9,285 nucleotides of DNA from an uncultured Desulfovibrio sp. (GTDB taxonomy: Bacteria; Desulfobacterota; Desulfovibrionia; Desulfovibrionales; Desulfovibrionaceae): positions 1 through 9,285 of the forward strand of contig USCL01000146.1 in NCBI GenBank assembly GCA_900553145.1, written 5' to 3'. This document shows, piece after piece, positions 1 through 7,539 of this stretch. The position numbers and the translations under genes were made by a program. The notes under the pieces are model-generated. The model was not told where the DNA came from, did not search any database, and saw only the letters and a list, made by a program, of their open reading frames with translations. Positions within the stretch are counted from its first letter, which is position 1. Each line of letters starts with the position of its first letter.

Positions 1-2
1 GA

Positions 3-62
3 GGCGGCGCGGCGGGGGTGCCGTTGAGTGGGGGTGGGGCATGGTCGGAATTGTTCGGGTGA
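3..62 (+). CDS. possible C-terminal tail of an upstream gene (partial)
   Basis: Frame 3 is open from the window edge to a TGA at 60-62 and would end a protein in ...LSGGGAWSELFG. The codons mostly end in G or C, as in the portal gene downstream. In Mu-like phages the gene before the portal encodes the terminase large subunit, so this could be its tail, but 19 codons cannot identify it. Frame 2 competes: it is open from position 2 to a TGA at 155-157 that overlaps the portal ATG (TGATG), although its codon bias is less coding-like. The choice between the two frames is uncertain. Confidence 0.25.
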   Translation, partial: GGAAGVPLSGGGAWSELFG

Positions 63-146
63 AAACGGGCGGGCCCATGAAGGCAGTGGGCTGTCAGGCG
101 GGACTACGGATTTTAGGTGAGATCAACGCGGCGGCTTTTGGCCGTT

Positions 147-151
147 GGAGG
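147..151 (+). promoter_or_regulatory. ribosome binding site fixing the portal start
   Basis: GGAGG sits five bases before the ATG at 157. The in-frame TTG at 145 lies within or before this site, so the ATG at 157 is the better start. Confidence 0.6.
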
Positions 152-156
152 CATTG

Positions 157-1377
157 ATGAAGCAAATACGACGATTGCAGACGCACGGGGAAGGCCCGCG
201 CATGCTGGCGCTGGAGCCGCAGATGAACCTGACGCACGGCCTGACGCCGAAGCGGCTGCGGGGCATTCTGGAGCTCGCGGATCAGGGGGACATCCTTGAG
301 CAGCATCTGCTGTTCGCGGACATGGAAGACCGCTGCGAGCATCTTGCGGCGGAAATGGGCAAGCGCAAGCGGGCGTTGCTGACCTTGGACTGGGAAATCC
401 TGCCGGGCCGCGCCAACGATGCGCGGGCCGCCCGGATCGCGGCGGCGGTCAGGGAACAGTTCGACGCCGTCAACGGGTTTGAAGACCTGTTGATGGATCT
501 GGCGGACGGCATCGGGCACGGCTTTTCCGCCTGCGAGATCGAGTGGGACTATCGGCAGGGGCTGCATCTTCCGGCGTCCTTCCACTTCCGCCCGCAGAGC
601 TGGTTTCAGGTGCTACGGGAGGACAAGGATCGGCTGCGGCTGCGCAACGGCATGCCCGACGGGGAGGAGCTCTGGCCTTTCGGCTGGATCGTGCACACGC
701 ACCGTTCCCGCTCCGGCTGGCTGCCGCGCTGCGGGCTGTTCCGCACGGTGGCGTGGGCGTATCTGATCCGCAGCTACGCGCTGGAGGCGAATATCCGCTA
801 TGTGCAGGTCCACGGGCTGCCGTTCCGGCTGGGGAAATACCCGCCCGGCAGCCGCGAGGAGGATCGGCGGGCGCTGTACAACGCCCTGCGGACGCTCGGG
901 CAGGATGCGGCGGGCATCATCCCGCAGGGCATGGACATCCTGTTTGAAACGCCCGCGTCTTCGTCGCAGGATCTGGCGGGCGCGCTGATCTCGCGCTGCG
1001 AGCTCGGCATGAGCAAGGCCATCCTCGGCGGCACGCTGACCTCGCAGGCCGACGGGAACTCCAGCACCAACGCGCTCGGGCGCGTGCACGACCGGGTGCG
1101 CCGCGACCTCATGATCTCGGACGCCATGCAGATCGCGTCCACGCTGTCGCGCCAGCTCCTCGCGCCGCTGGCGGTGCTGAACTGCGGGGTCAGCGATCCG
1201 CGCCTGCTGCCGTGGTTCCGGTTCGATACGCGGGAAGCCGAGGACATCGCCACCTTCGCGCAGGCCCTCCCCGCGCTGGCTTCGGTGATGAAGATTTCCG
1301 CCCGCTGGGCGCACGATAAGCTCAAGATCCCCGAAGCCGAAAACGAAAACGATATCCTTGGGGCGTGGAGGGCGTAA
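157..1377 (+). CDS. DUF935 family phage portal protein (Mu gp29-like), probably C-terminally short
   Basis: This 406-residue protein resembles the portal proteins of Mu-like phages, which form the ring at the capsid vertex through which DNA is packaged and connect head to tail. The family resemblance covers the whole visible length: an N-terminal LTPKRLRGIL segment (about 29-38), a helical region ending in KRKRALLTLDWEI (about 69-81), the GFSACEIEWDY segment (about 120-135), and a late PWFRFDTREAEDIATFA segment followed by ISARWAHDKLKIPE. Family members are commonly near 500 residues and continue after that last segment, whereas this one stops about 14 residues later at ...DILGAWRA. The next thing downstream is a terminator and a convergent non-phage gene, not head or tail genes. 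The gene is therefore either a prophage remnant or a short family variant. It starts at ATG 157 behind GGAGG. Family assignment is from recognised motifs, not a database search. Confidence 0.85.
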   Translation: MKQIRRLQTHGEGPRMLALEPQMNLTHGLTPKRLRGILELADQGDILEQHLLFADMEDRCEHLAAEMGKRKRALLTLDWEILPGRANDARAARIAAAVREQFDAVNGFEDLLMDLADGIGHGFSACEIEWDYRQGLHLPASFHFRPQSWFQVLREDKDRLRLRNGMPDGEELWPFGWIVHTHRSRSGWLPRCGLFRTVAWAYLIRSYALEANIRYVQVHGLPFRLGKYPPGSREEDRRALYNALRTLGQDAAGIIPQGMDILFETPASSSQDLAGALISRCELGMSKAILGGTLTSQADGNSSTNALGRVHDRVRRDLMISDAMQIASTLSRQLLAPLAVLNCGVSDPRLLPWFRFDTREAEDIATFAQALPALASVMKISARWAHDKLKIPEAENENDILGAWRA

Positions 1378-1399
1378 CGCCGCTTCTCCCGCAAAACGG

Positions 1400-1429
1400 A
1401 AGCCCGCCTTCTTGCCGGAAGACGGGCTT
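1400..1429. terminator. bidirectional hairpin terminator between convergent genes
   Basis: AAGCCCG (1400-1406) pairs with CGGGCTT (1423-1429). After a single C/A mismatch, CTTC (1408-1411) pairs with GAAG (1418-1421) around a six-base loop. It lies between the stop codons of the portal gene (plus) and the DUF6506 gene (minus), where a shared terminator is expected. The U-tract is short on both sides. Confidence 0.7.
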
Positions 1430-1444
1430 TATCATGCGCTGCGA

Positions 1445-1747
1445 TCAGGCCTTGGCGAAGAACTGCCTGAACAGATCATCCTGTTCCGGGTTATGGACGA
1501 CGTAGCCCACGGCGACCTTGTGCCCCGTTGCGGCGATGATCTTGTCGGCCCATTCCTTCCCGAACGCCCCGCAAACCTCGATGGCTCCCACGCCGTCCTC
1601 GGCGCAGGCAACGGCCCGTTTGAGGGCTTCCTCAAAGCTCGTGACCGTGAAGATGTAACTGATCATATGCTCCGTCTCGAAGACGGCGGTATCCTTGGCT
1701 GTATCGAACTCTTTTCCCATGAGCAGGAACGCGAATTTCTTTTTCAT
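1445..1747 (-). CDS. small conserved protein, DUF6506-like
   Basis: This 100-residue protein starts MKKKFAFLLMGKEFD and contains FETEHMISYIFTV (about 23-35), an EDGVGAIEVCGAFG segment (about 50-63) and HKVAVGYVVHNPEQDDLF (about 76-93). I recognise this layout as that of the DUF6506 family of short cytoplasmic proteins of unknown function, which are near 100 residues. The compact alternation of beta strands and helices suggests a small alpha/beta fold. There is no signal peptide or membrane segment. The start is the ATG at 1747, preceded on the minus strand by GGAGG four bases upstream (plus-strand CCTCC at 1752-1756). The frame stays open further upstream to 2008, but that extension is arginine/proline-rich, runs through an intergenic repeat and is not credible. 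The gene is convergent with the portal gene and divergent from sahR, so it appears monocistronic. Confidence 0.72.
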   Translation of the reverse strand: MKKKFAFLLMGKEFDTAKDTAVFETEHMISYIFTVTSFEEALKRAVACAEDGVGAIEVCGAFGKEWADKIIAATGHKVAVGYVVHNPEQDDLFRQFFAKA

Positions 1748-1768
1748 GCGGCCTCCGTCGGTTTTTGT

Positions 1769-1809
1769 GCCTTTCCGCCATCGTAGCAGGAAAGGCCCGC
1801 TTCCCACAA
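1769..1809 (-). promoter_or_regulatory. candidate extended -10 promoter with overlapping inverted repeat, upstream of the DUF6506 gene
   Basis: On the minus strand TGC-TACGAT (1788 down to 1780) matches an extended -10 element. A weak -35 candidate, TTGTGG, lies at 1809-1804 with an 18-nt spacer. Transcription would begin near 1773, giving a leader of about 25 nt before the ATG at 1747. The -10 lies in the loop of a perfect 8-bp inverted repeat, GCCTTTCC (1769-1776) with GGAAAGGC (1789-1796). The repeat could be an operator or a 5' RNA hairpin. This is prediction by eye. Confidence 0.3.
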
Positions 1810-1900
1810 TGCGGGGTCGCGAGCCTCTCCGTGGCGGCCCGTGCCGTCTGCCCGCGCGCTCGTGCAATCTCCCTCCGGAACGGGCTCCTTCCGCGCGGTC

Positions 1901-2006
1901 TCCCCACCAGCCGAAAGTCTTTGGGGGAGTGGGGGAGGTCTGGAGGAGGCGAGGGGCCTTTCTCCAGAATCCCCATGAAGGGGACAAGCGGCCCCTCGCC
2001 TCCCCC
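1901..2006. repeat. dispersed palindromic intergenic repeat, copy 1
   Basis: The element starts with a core (1901-1929, TCCCCACCAGCCGAAAGTCT onward) that recurs at 9237-9265 with 18 of the first 21 bases identical. It continues into a strong inverted repeat: GGAGGCGAGGGGCC (1945-1958) pairs perfectly over 14 bp with GGCCCCTCGCCTCC (1990-2003). The loop contains a second small hairpin, TCCCC (1970-1974) with GGGGA (1980-1984). It looks like a strong terminator but lies between two divergent genes where none is needed, so a mobile or structural intergenic repeat, or an insulator, is more likely. The rest of 1810-1900 is GC-rich with nothing recognisable. Confidence 0.65.
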
Positions 2007-2038
2007 AATTCTTTCTTGCCTTCCCGTTTCTCACCTTC

Positions 2039-2067
2039 TTGACTATATGAAGATTTCTTTATATAAG
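2039..2067 (+). promoter_or_regulatory. sigma70-type promoter of sahR-ahcY
   Basis: TTGACT (2039-2044) and TATAAG (2062-2067) are separated by exactly 17 bases, a near-consensus housekeeping promoter. The predicted transcription start is near 2074, leaving a leader of about 37 nt before the sahR ATG. The local base composition is unusually AT-rich for this GC-rich neighbourhood. Confidence 0.7.
2044..2065. promoter_or_regulatory. candidate SahR operator (near-palindrome over the spacer and -10)
   Basis: Arms TATATGAAGA (2044-2053) and TCTTTATATA (2056-2065) are inverted repeats with nine of ten positions paired around a central TT. The palindrome covers the promoter spacer and most of the -10 box, which is where a repressor would block RNA polymerase. 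ArsR-family dimers usually bind such AT-rich palindromes, and SahR is known to autoregulate together with ahcY in related bacteria. That SahR binds here is inferred from position and symmetry. Confidence 0.65.
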
Positions 2068-2078
2068 GCTATCCGTTC

Positions 2079-2087
2079 ATCTTGATA
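2079..2087 (-). promoter_or_regulatory. possible extra SahR half-site in the leader
   Basis: On the minus strand this reads TATCAAGAT, matching eight of nine bases of TATGAAGAT within the main palindrome (2046-2054). It lies just after the predicted transcription start. No paired second arm is evident, so it is weak evidence on its own. Confidence 0.25.
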
Positions 2088-2110
2088 CATCTGTAACCCT
2101 TTGAAACCGC

Positions 2111-3040
2111 ATGTCCAACGCTATCCGTTATTTCAAGGCACTCTCCGACGAGACCCGGCTGCGGCTTACCTATGTCCTTGACCGGTATGAACTTTCCGTC
2201 AATGAACTGGTAAGCATCCTCGAAATGGGCCAGTCGCGGGTTTCGCGCCACCTCAAGATCCTGACTGAAGCGGGGCTGCTTTCCTCGCGCCGGGACGGGC
2301 TGTGGGTGTTCTACTCCTCCGTGAAGGAGGGGGAGGGCGCGGCCTTCCTGAAAGCCGCCATGCCCTTTCTGGACGAAGACGCCGAAATGCACGCGGATGT
2401 GGAGATGGCCGCCAAGATCATTGAGGATCGGGCTCTCAAGACGCGGCAGTTCTTCAACACCATCGCCGAGCATTGGGATACCCTGAGCCGCGAAGTGCTC
2501 GGCGGGTTCGACCTTGCCGGTGCCGTGTGCGGCGCCATGCCCGAGGGCTGCGAGGCGGCGGTGGATCTGGGCTGCGGGACCGGGATCGTGCTGGAACGGA
2601 TGCGCGGGCGCGCCCGGCAGATCATCGGTGTGGACGGCTCGCCGAGGATGCTGGAGCTTTCCCGGCGGCGTCTTGCCGGAATGGAAGGGGAACCCGAAGG
2701 CGTCTCGCTGCGCATAGGGGAACTCAGCCATCTTCCGCTGCGGGACTGCGAAGCGGATTTCGCCAGCATCAATATGGTGCTGCACCACCTGTCCAACCCG
2801 GAAAACGCCCTTGCCGAGATCCGGCGCGTGCTGCGCCCCGGCGGGCTGCTCGTGGTGGCGGATTTCGATCGGCACAATCAGGAAAGGATGCGTCTGGACT
2901 ACGGGGATCTGTGGCTCGGATTCGATGAGGCGGCCATGGCGAGGCTGCTGCACGCGGCGTCTTTCGAGGTCGTTTCCTCCACCCGCTACCCCGTGGAACA
3001 GGGGCTGGCGCTCAATCTCACGCTGGCCCGGCGCCTGTAA
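2111..3040 (+). CDS. sahR: SahR-like regulator: ArsR-type HTH fused to a SAM-dependent methyltransferase domain
   Basis: The 309-residue protein has two domains. Residues 1 to about 85 form an ArsR-type winged helix (FKALSDETRLRLTYVL at 9-23, with the recognition helix about QSRVSRHLKIL, 41-51). The metal-binding cysteines of classical ArsR proteins are absent: the third helix region reads ELSVNELVSIL. Residues about 110-309 are a class I methyltransferase fold with the SAM-binding motif VDLGCGTG (151-158), the acidic loop GVDGS (173-177), DFASINMVLHHL (216-227) and LRPGGLLVVADF (241-252). This architecture directly upstream of ahcY matches SahR, the SAH-responsive repressor of methionine-cycle genes described in Proteobacteria including Desulfovibrio. 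The methyltransferase domain probably serves as the SAH/SAM sensor; catalytic activity cannot be excluded. The ATG at 2111 has only a weak Shine-Dalgarno sequence (CTTTGAAACCGC before it), whereas ahcY has GGAG, which would keep regulator levels below enzyme levels. The gap to ahcY is 24 nt, so the two form an operon. Confidence 0.85.
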   Translation: MSNAIRYFKALSDETRLRLTYVLDRYELSVNELVSILEMGQSRVSRHLKILTEAGLLSSRRDGLWVFYSSVKEGEGAAFLKAAMPFLDEDAEMHADVEMAAKIIEDRALKTRQFFNTIAEHWDTLSREVLGGFDLAGAVCGAMPEGCEAAVDLGCGTGIVLERMRGRARQIIGVDGSPRMLELSRRRLAGMEGEPEGVSLRIGELSHLPLRDCEADFASINMVLHHLSNPENALAEIRRVLRPGGLLVVADFDRHNQERMRLDYGDLWLGFDEAAMARLLHAASFEVVSSTRYPVEQGLALNLTLARRL

Positions 3041-3054
3041 CATACCAACTTTAT

Positions 3055-3058
3055 GGAG
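3055..3058 (+). promoter_or_regulatory. ribosome binding site fixing the ahcY start
   Basis: GGAG lies six bases before the ATG at 3065. The in-frame ATG at 3053 overlaps this site and has no ribosome binding site of its own, so the start is placed at 3065. Confidence 0.65.
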
Positions 3059-3064
3059 ATACTC

Positions 3065-4492
<1,428 letters not shown>

Positions 4493-4512
4493 TAAGAGCG
4501 TGGCGGAGGGCC

Positions 4513-4537
4513 GGGAGGCGTTACATTGCCGCCTCCC
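4513..4537 (+). terminator. hairpin shortly after ahcY
   Basis: GGGAGGCG (4513-4520) pairs perfectly with CGCCTCCC (4530-4537) around a nine-base loop. The following CAATCTTCTC is pyrimidine-rich but not a true U-tract, so this may be an auxiliary terminator or an mRNA 3' stabilising hairpin. Confidence 0.45.
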
Positions 4538-4605
4538 CAATCTTCTCACTCTCAACGGTGCTACGTTTATCAATTCTTATAAGGTTTTTCCGGAATGAAA
4601 GGGAG

Positions 4606-4637
4606 CGGGGCGGATTTCATGGAATCCGCCCCGTTTT
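4606..4637 (+). terminator. strong intrinsic terminator of the sahR-ahcY operon
   Basis: A perfect 11-bp GC-rich stem (CGGGGCGGATT at 4606-4616 with AATCCGCCCCG at 4623-4633) with a six-base loop TCATGG is followed at once by TTTT. This is a textbook rho-independent terminator and also marks the end of the GC-rich backbone on this side. Confidence 0.88.
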
Positions 4638-4649
4638 GTATGGAAAGGA

Positions 4650-5951
4650 AATCTCTCGCTAGGCAGGGTGTTAAAAAGTAAAGTTTTTTATATATTATAA
4701 AATATCTTTTGATTTATTGGTAATGATGGATGCTGTTAAAAGAGTAGATTATACACAATGGAACTGTAAATATTATATTATTTTTATTGTATATTCTATG
4801 TCTTCTATGGCAAGAAGAAACAGGGCATGAAACGCTATGTGAATATACGGAGATAACAATAGTTGAAGATAAATATTGAGTTGGGGAATCCATATATTGA
4901 TTTGAAATGTCTTTAGAAATGGATGTATTTGGAGTTTGAGGATATATAAAAGGTAAAAAGAGTTTGATGCGCTATGAGCAGTTTACGACAACTGCCAAAA
5001 CTAAATAGAATAGCTACTTTGCCTGACATCAGCTAATTTAGGGTTGCCACAGCAAAAAAAAATGCCAATTATTCCCAATAGTCTAATATTTGAGCTGATT
5101 GAAAAGCTGATAACCAGCCTTGATTGCTTGAAAATGGAATGGGGACATGCTGTATATCGAACCGGATATATTCCAAGTGATGCAGGCAAACCGTCCTCCA
5201 GTTTGAGAGGCTCTCCTTTGGCACGGCTAGCACTTGCCGTAGAGTACGGCTATACTCGACAATACTCCAATCAAGGGATGATTTTTTTCTCCCAAGATAT
5301 ATTTTGAGAAGGGCACCTCATTCTGAAAGTGGGAAACGAAGCCACGTCTTCGACAGTGAGCCAAGTTGTTACGTCAGCGCCGGCAGTGCCTTCAAGTGTT
5401 CCGTGAACGACGAATTGTTCCCAGTGATTATCTACTATGAAAGGATATTCTACGTTATTTATTTTGGATGTAGTGTCGTGGATATGTAGCGTTTAAGCAT
5501 AAAATTCAGAATCCTTAAAAATCAGGATACAAATAATTATGATAGCCAAATATTTTGTTTATGGTGCACACAGAGTGTTTAGAATTTAAATAGTACTTAA
5601 CAGAATATTTTTTTATGTTAATAATGTTTCATTTTCTTTTATAGCATTTTTGAGTGGAGAGTCTTAATTTATATTTCCACTACACCATATTTGATATAAG
5701 AGAATTAGAATCGATATAATAAAATGTAATGCTCTTTTATCTCGTAGTTATACAATTCAACAGAGTAGATATATCCAAGGTTAACTCAAATACCTCGGTA
5801 CTGGATACAATAAGAAGTTTGGCTCGTTTTTATCAGGCATTCATCAAAATATTTTTCTTTCAGCATAGTTGTGATTCGTCTGCTTCTGAGAGCTTCACGG
5901 GCGCATGTATGAATAATCCATACTATCTTTGAGGTGGAAATATTGAGGAGA
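4650..5951. other. AT-rich, gene-poor stretch (left part of islet)
   Basis: Composition falls abruptly to AT-rich after the ahcY terminator and stays so to rfbD, except for the middle-GC piece around 5150-5440 listed separately. I see no convincing intact gene. The ORF at 5729-5932 (67 codons, plus) has no ribosome binding site and no recognisable motif. A small inverted repeat, GCAGTT/AACTGC, lies near 4978-4997. No flanking direct repeats, integrase or tRNA attachment site were found. It reads as decayed, probably foreign DNA. Confidence 0.5.
5000..5487. pseudogene. possible decayed coding or structured segment, unidentified
   Basis: This piece is visibly richer in G and C than its surroundings. 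On the plus strand two open frames abut at TTGA: 5044-5307 (87 codons, containing GSPLARLALAVEYGYT) and 5304-5489 (starting at TTG, containing GKRSHVFDSEPSCYVS). On the minus strand one frame is open from about 5490 to 5001 apart from two nearby stops around 5250-5274. It encodes HWEQFVVHGTLEGTAGADV followed by TTWLTVEDVASFP, which also looks protein-like but lacks a start codon. A perfect GCCGTA-GAG-TACGGC hairpin lies at 5236-5250. I do not recognise any of these products. Which strand, if any, once coded is unresolved; a gene remnant, an IS fragment or a non-coding element are all possible. Confidence 0.3.
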
Positions 5952-6800
5952 TCAACCCTGTTCTATTTTCATGAATTCCACGAGTGATTCATGCCAGTCA
6001 GGCATGGGCGGCAGGCCGCAAAGGCGCAACATACGCTTTTCCAAGCGAGAGTTGGCGGGCCGGAGGGCTGGGGTTGGATATTCGGATGTTACACAGGGGA
6101 TGATAGGTTGCGTTTTCCCGGCCAGACGGAAGATTTCCCGTGCGAACTCAAACCAAGTCGCTTCACCTTCACAAGTTAGATGGAAGGTTCCCACCAGTAG
6201 GGGGCGGATGACGATCTCACGCAAAGCTCGGGCTACAGCCAATGTGCTGGTAGGGTTGCCATGTTGATCATTTACCACTTTAAACGGAGGGCGAGTATCA
6301 TCGGCTAGGCGCAACATTGTATGGACAAAACTGGGACCGCCAGTTCCATAGAGCCAAGACGTTCGGACAATAATATGATTCGGACAATGTGCACGCACGG
6401 CTTGTTCGCCTGCATATTTACTTTGTCCGTAGATGTTGACTCCGCCTGTAGGCGTATCGAATTCATGATACGGACGGTCCTTGTATCCATCAAACACATA
6501 ATCCGTGGAAATGGCAATGAGCCGTACTCCATTTCGGTGACAGGCTGCAGCCACGTTCGCTGTCCCCAGAGCATTGACTCTATATGCCACGTCTGGAATA
6601 GATTCACATTTGTCTACAGTAGTTATAGCTGCACAATGTATGAGAACTTCAGGTCGTACCTTACGCAGAAAAGTATCAAAACCCTCAGCATCAGTAATGT
6701 CTGCATTAAAAGACCCACTAGGAATTACTTCCCAGTCTTGCCATTGTGTACATAATGTACGCCCTAGCATTCCTTTTCCGCCGGTGAGCAGAATCTTCAT
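5952..6800 (-). CDS. rfbD: dTDP-4-dehydrorhamnose reductase
   Basis: RfbD/RmlD carries out the last step of dTDP-L-rhamnose synthesis, the NAD(P)H-dependent reduction of dTDP-4-dehydro-L-rhamnose in the cytoplasm; the product feeds O-antigen or other surface glycans. The 282-residue protein is close to normal family length. It is an extended short-chain dehydrogenase: the cofactor-binding TGGKGMLG (6-13), a short acidic NADITDAEGF (32-41), the HCAAITTVDKCE segment (55-66), STDYVFDG (98-105), the catalytic YGQSK (Tyr124, Lys128), DQHGNPT (178-184) and RPANSRLEKRM (247-257), all typical of RmlD. The start ATG at 6800 has a GGAG about eight bases upstream and overlaps the stop of the preceding truncated frame as ATGA, so translation was originally coupled. 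GC content is lower and codon bias weaker than in ahcY or mazG, consistent with acquisition by transfer. The usual partners rfbA, rfbB and an intact rfbC are not in the window. Confidence 0.95.
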   Translation of the reverse strand: MKILLTGGKGMLGRTLCTQWQDWEVIPSGSFNADITDAEGFDTFLRKVRPEVLIHCAAITTVDKCESIPDVAYRVNALGTANVAAACHRNGVRLIAISTDYVFDGYKDRPYHEFDTPTGGVNIYGQSKYAGEQAVRAHCPNHIIVRTSWLYGTGGPSFVHTMLRLADDTRPPFKVVNDQHGNPTSTLAVARALREIVIRPLLVGTFHLTCEGEATWFEFAREIFRLAGKTQPIIPCVTSEYPTPALRPANSRLEKRMLRLCGLPPMPDWHESLVEFMKIEQG

Positions 6801-6955
6801 CGCAGAATCTCCGCAAAACCGGCTGCATAGCCCATAAAGTTCATTTTCCTGACATCCTTGGCGGTCAGCACAGGATCGGACTGTGGGTAAAACACTGCTG
6901 GCATAAAATAGTTCAAGTGGATATAGCTTTTATTTTGAAAATAGTAATAGTCTAT
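6797..6955 (-). pseudogene. 3' remnant of a gene upstream of rfbD, possibly RmlC-type epimerase tail
   Basis: A minus-strand frame runs from a stop at 6956-6958 to the TGA at 6797-6799, which overlaps the rfbD start. From its first ATG (6904) it gives 35 residues, MPAVFYPQSDPVLTAKDVRK followed by MNFMGYAAGFAEILR. The DPVLTAKD piece resembles the DP(I/V)L(S/T)xKD motif near the C-terminus of dTDP-4-dehydrorhamnose 3,5-epimerase (RfbC/RmlC), the natural neighbour of rfbD, and ATGA coupling is typical of operon partners. The rest of such a gene (about 150 residues) is missing, and the DNA above 6955 is AT-rich and non-coding. The likely history is deletion or replacement of the 5' part. The family assignment rests on one short motif and is tentative; that a coding 3' end is present is firmer. 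Confidence 0.5.
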
Positions 6956-7539
6956 TCACTTATAATAAAGTATATTTCTCCGGTGACCATAACAAAACCG
7001 TGGACCAAACCGGGAAAATCCGAAGTTGACACTGATTTTACCAGAAAATTCTGTACTGGATTATTTATAAAAAACTCGATGAATTAGAGACTATATCAAA
7101 CAATGTAACCTATAGATGCGGTAATAAAATATTCTGTATATTGTCTGGAGAACACAATATTCTGCAATTATTTATTAATACTATAATTATATAAAAAGAG
7201 CATTCAGGCGTAATGATAAGTAAAATATCAAAAATAACACGCTTGTTTCAGCGTAAGTGGCATAACAGATTTTAGCCTTTCATGAATGAATATTAACTAT
7301 TTGCTCATACTGCATAATAATTATCTCTTATCATGTTAGAATAACATCTTCCCACTTATTTATGTCAATAAGTGATAGGCATAATAAATTTTTTGTCTGC
7401 AGTACGAGTTATCTCGTAAGGTGCCATTTAACCAGTAAAATTAATATAGTATGGGACATTAGCCCTCGCCGATTTCTCAAAACGGTCGTGGCATGGGATT
7501 ATACGACTCTCGCTGCAAAGACACAAAGAGGGGGAGCAG

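Noticed and set aside
145..156. TTG start for the portal gene
   Set aside because: It lies at the Shine-Dalgarno sequence that serves the ATG at 157.
613..1314. Long minus-strand frames opposite the portal gene
   Set aside because: Arginine/proline-rich shadows of a GC-rich coding gene, without ribosome binding site or motifs.
1445..2008. Extended start for the DUF6506 gene
   Set aside because: The extra N-terminal residues are low-complexity, cross the palindromic repeat, and the internal ATG at 1747 has a good ribosome binding site and begins at the family's usual N-terminus.
5801..5951. Minus-strand frame downstream of rfbD (contains MLKEKYFDECLIKTSQTSYC)
   Set aside because: Short, no usable start near its beginning, no ribosome binding site and no recognisable similarity; probably chance in AT-rich DNA.
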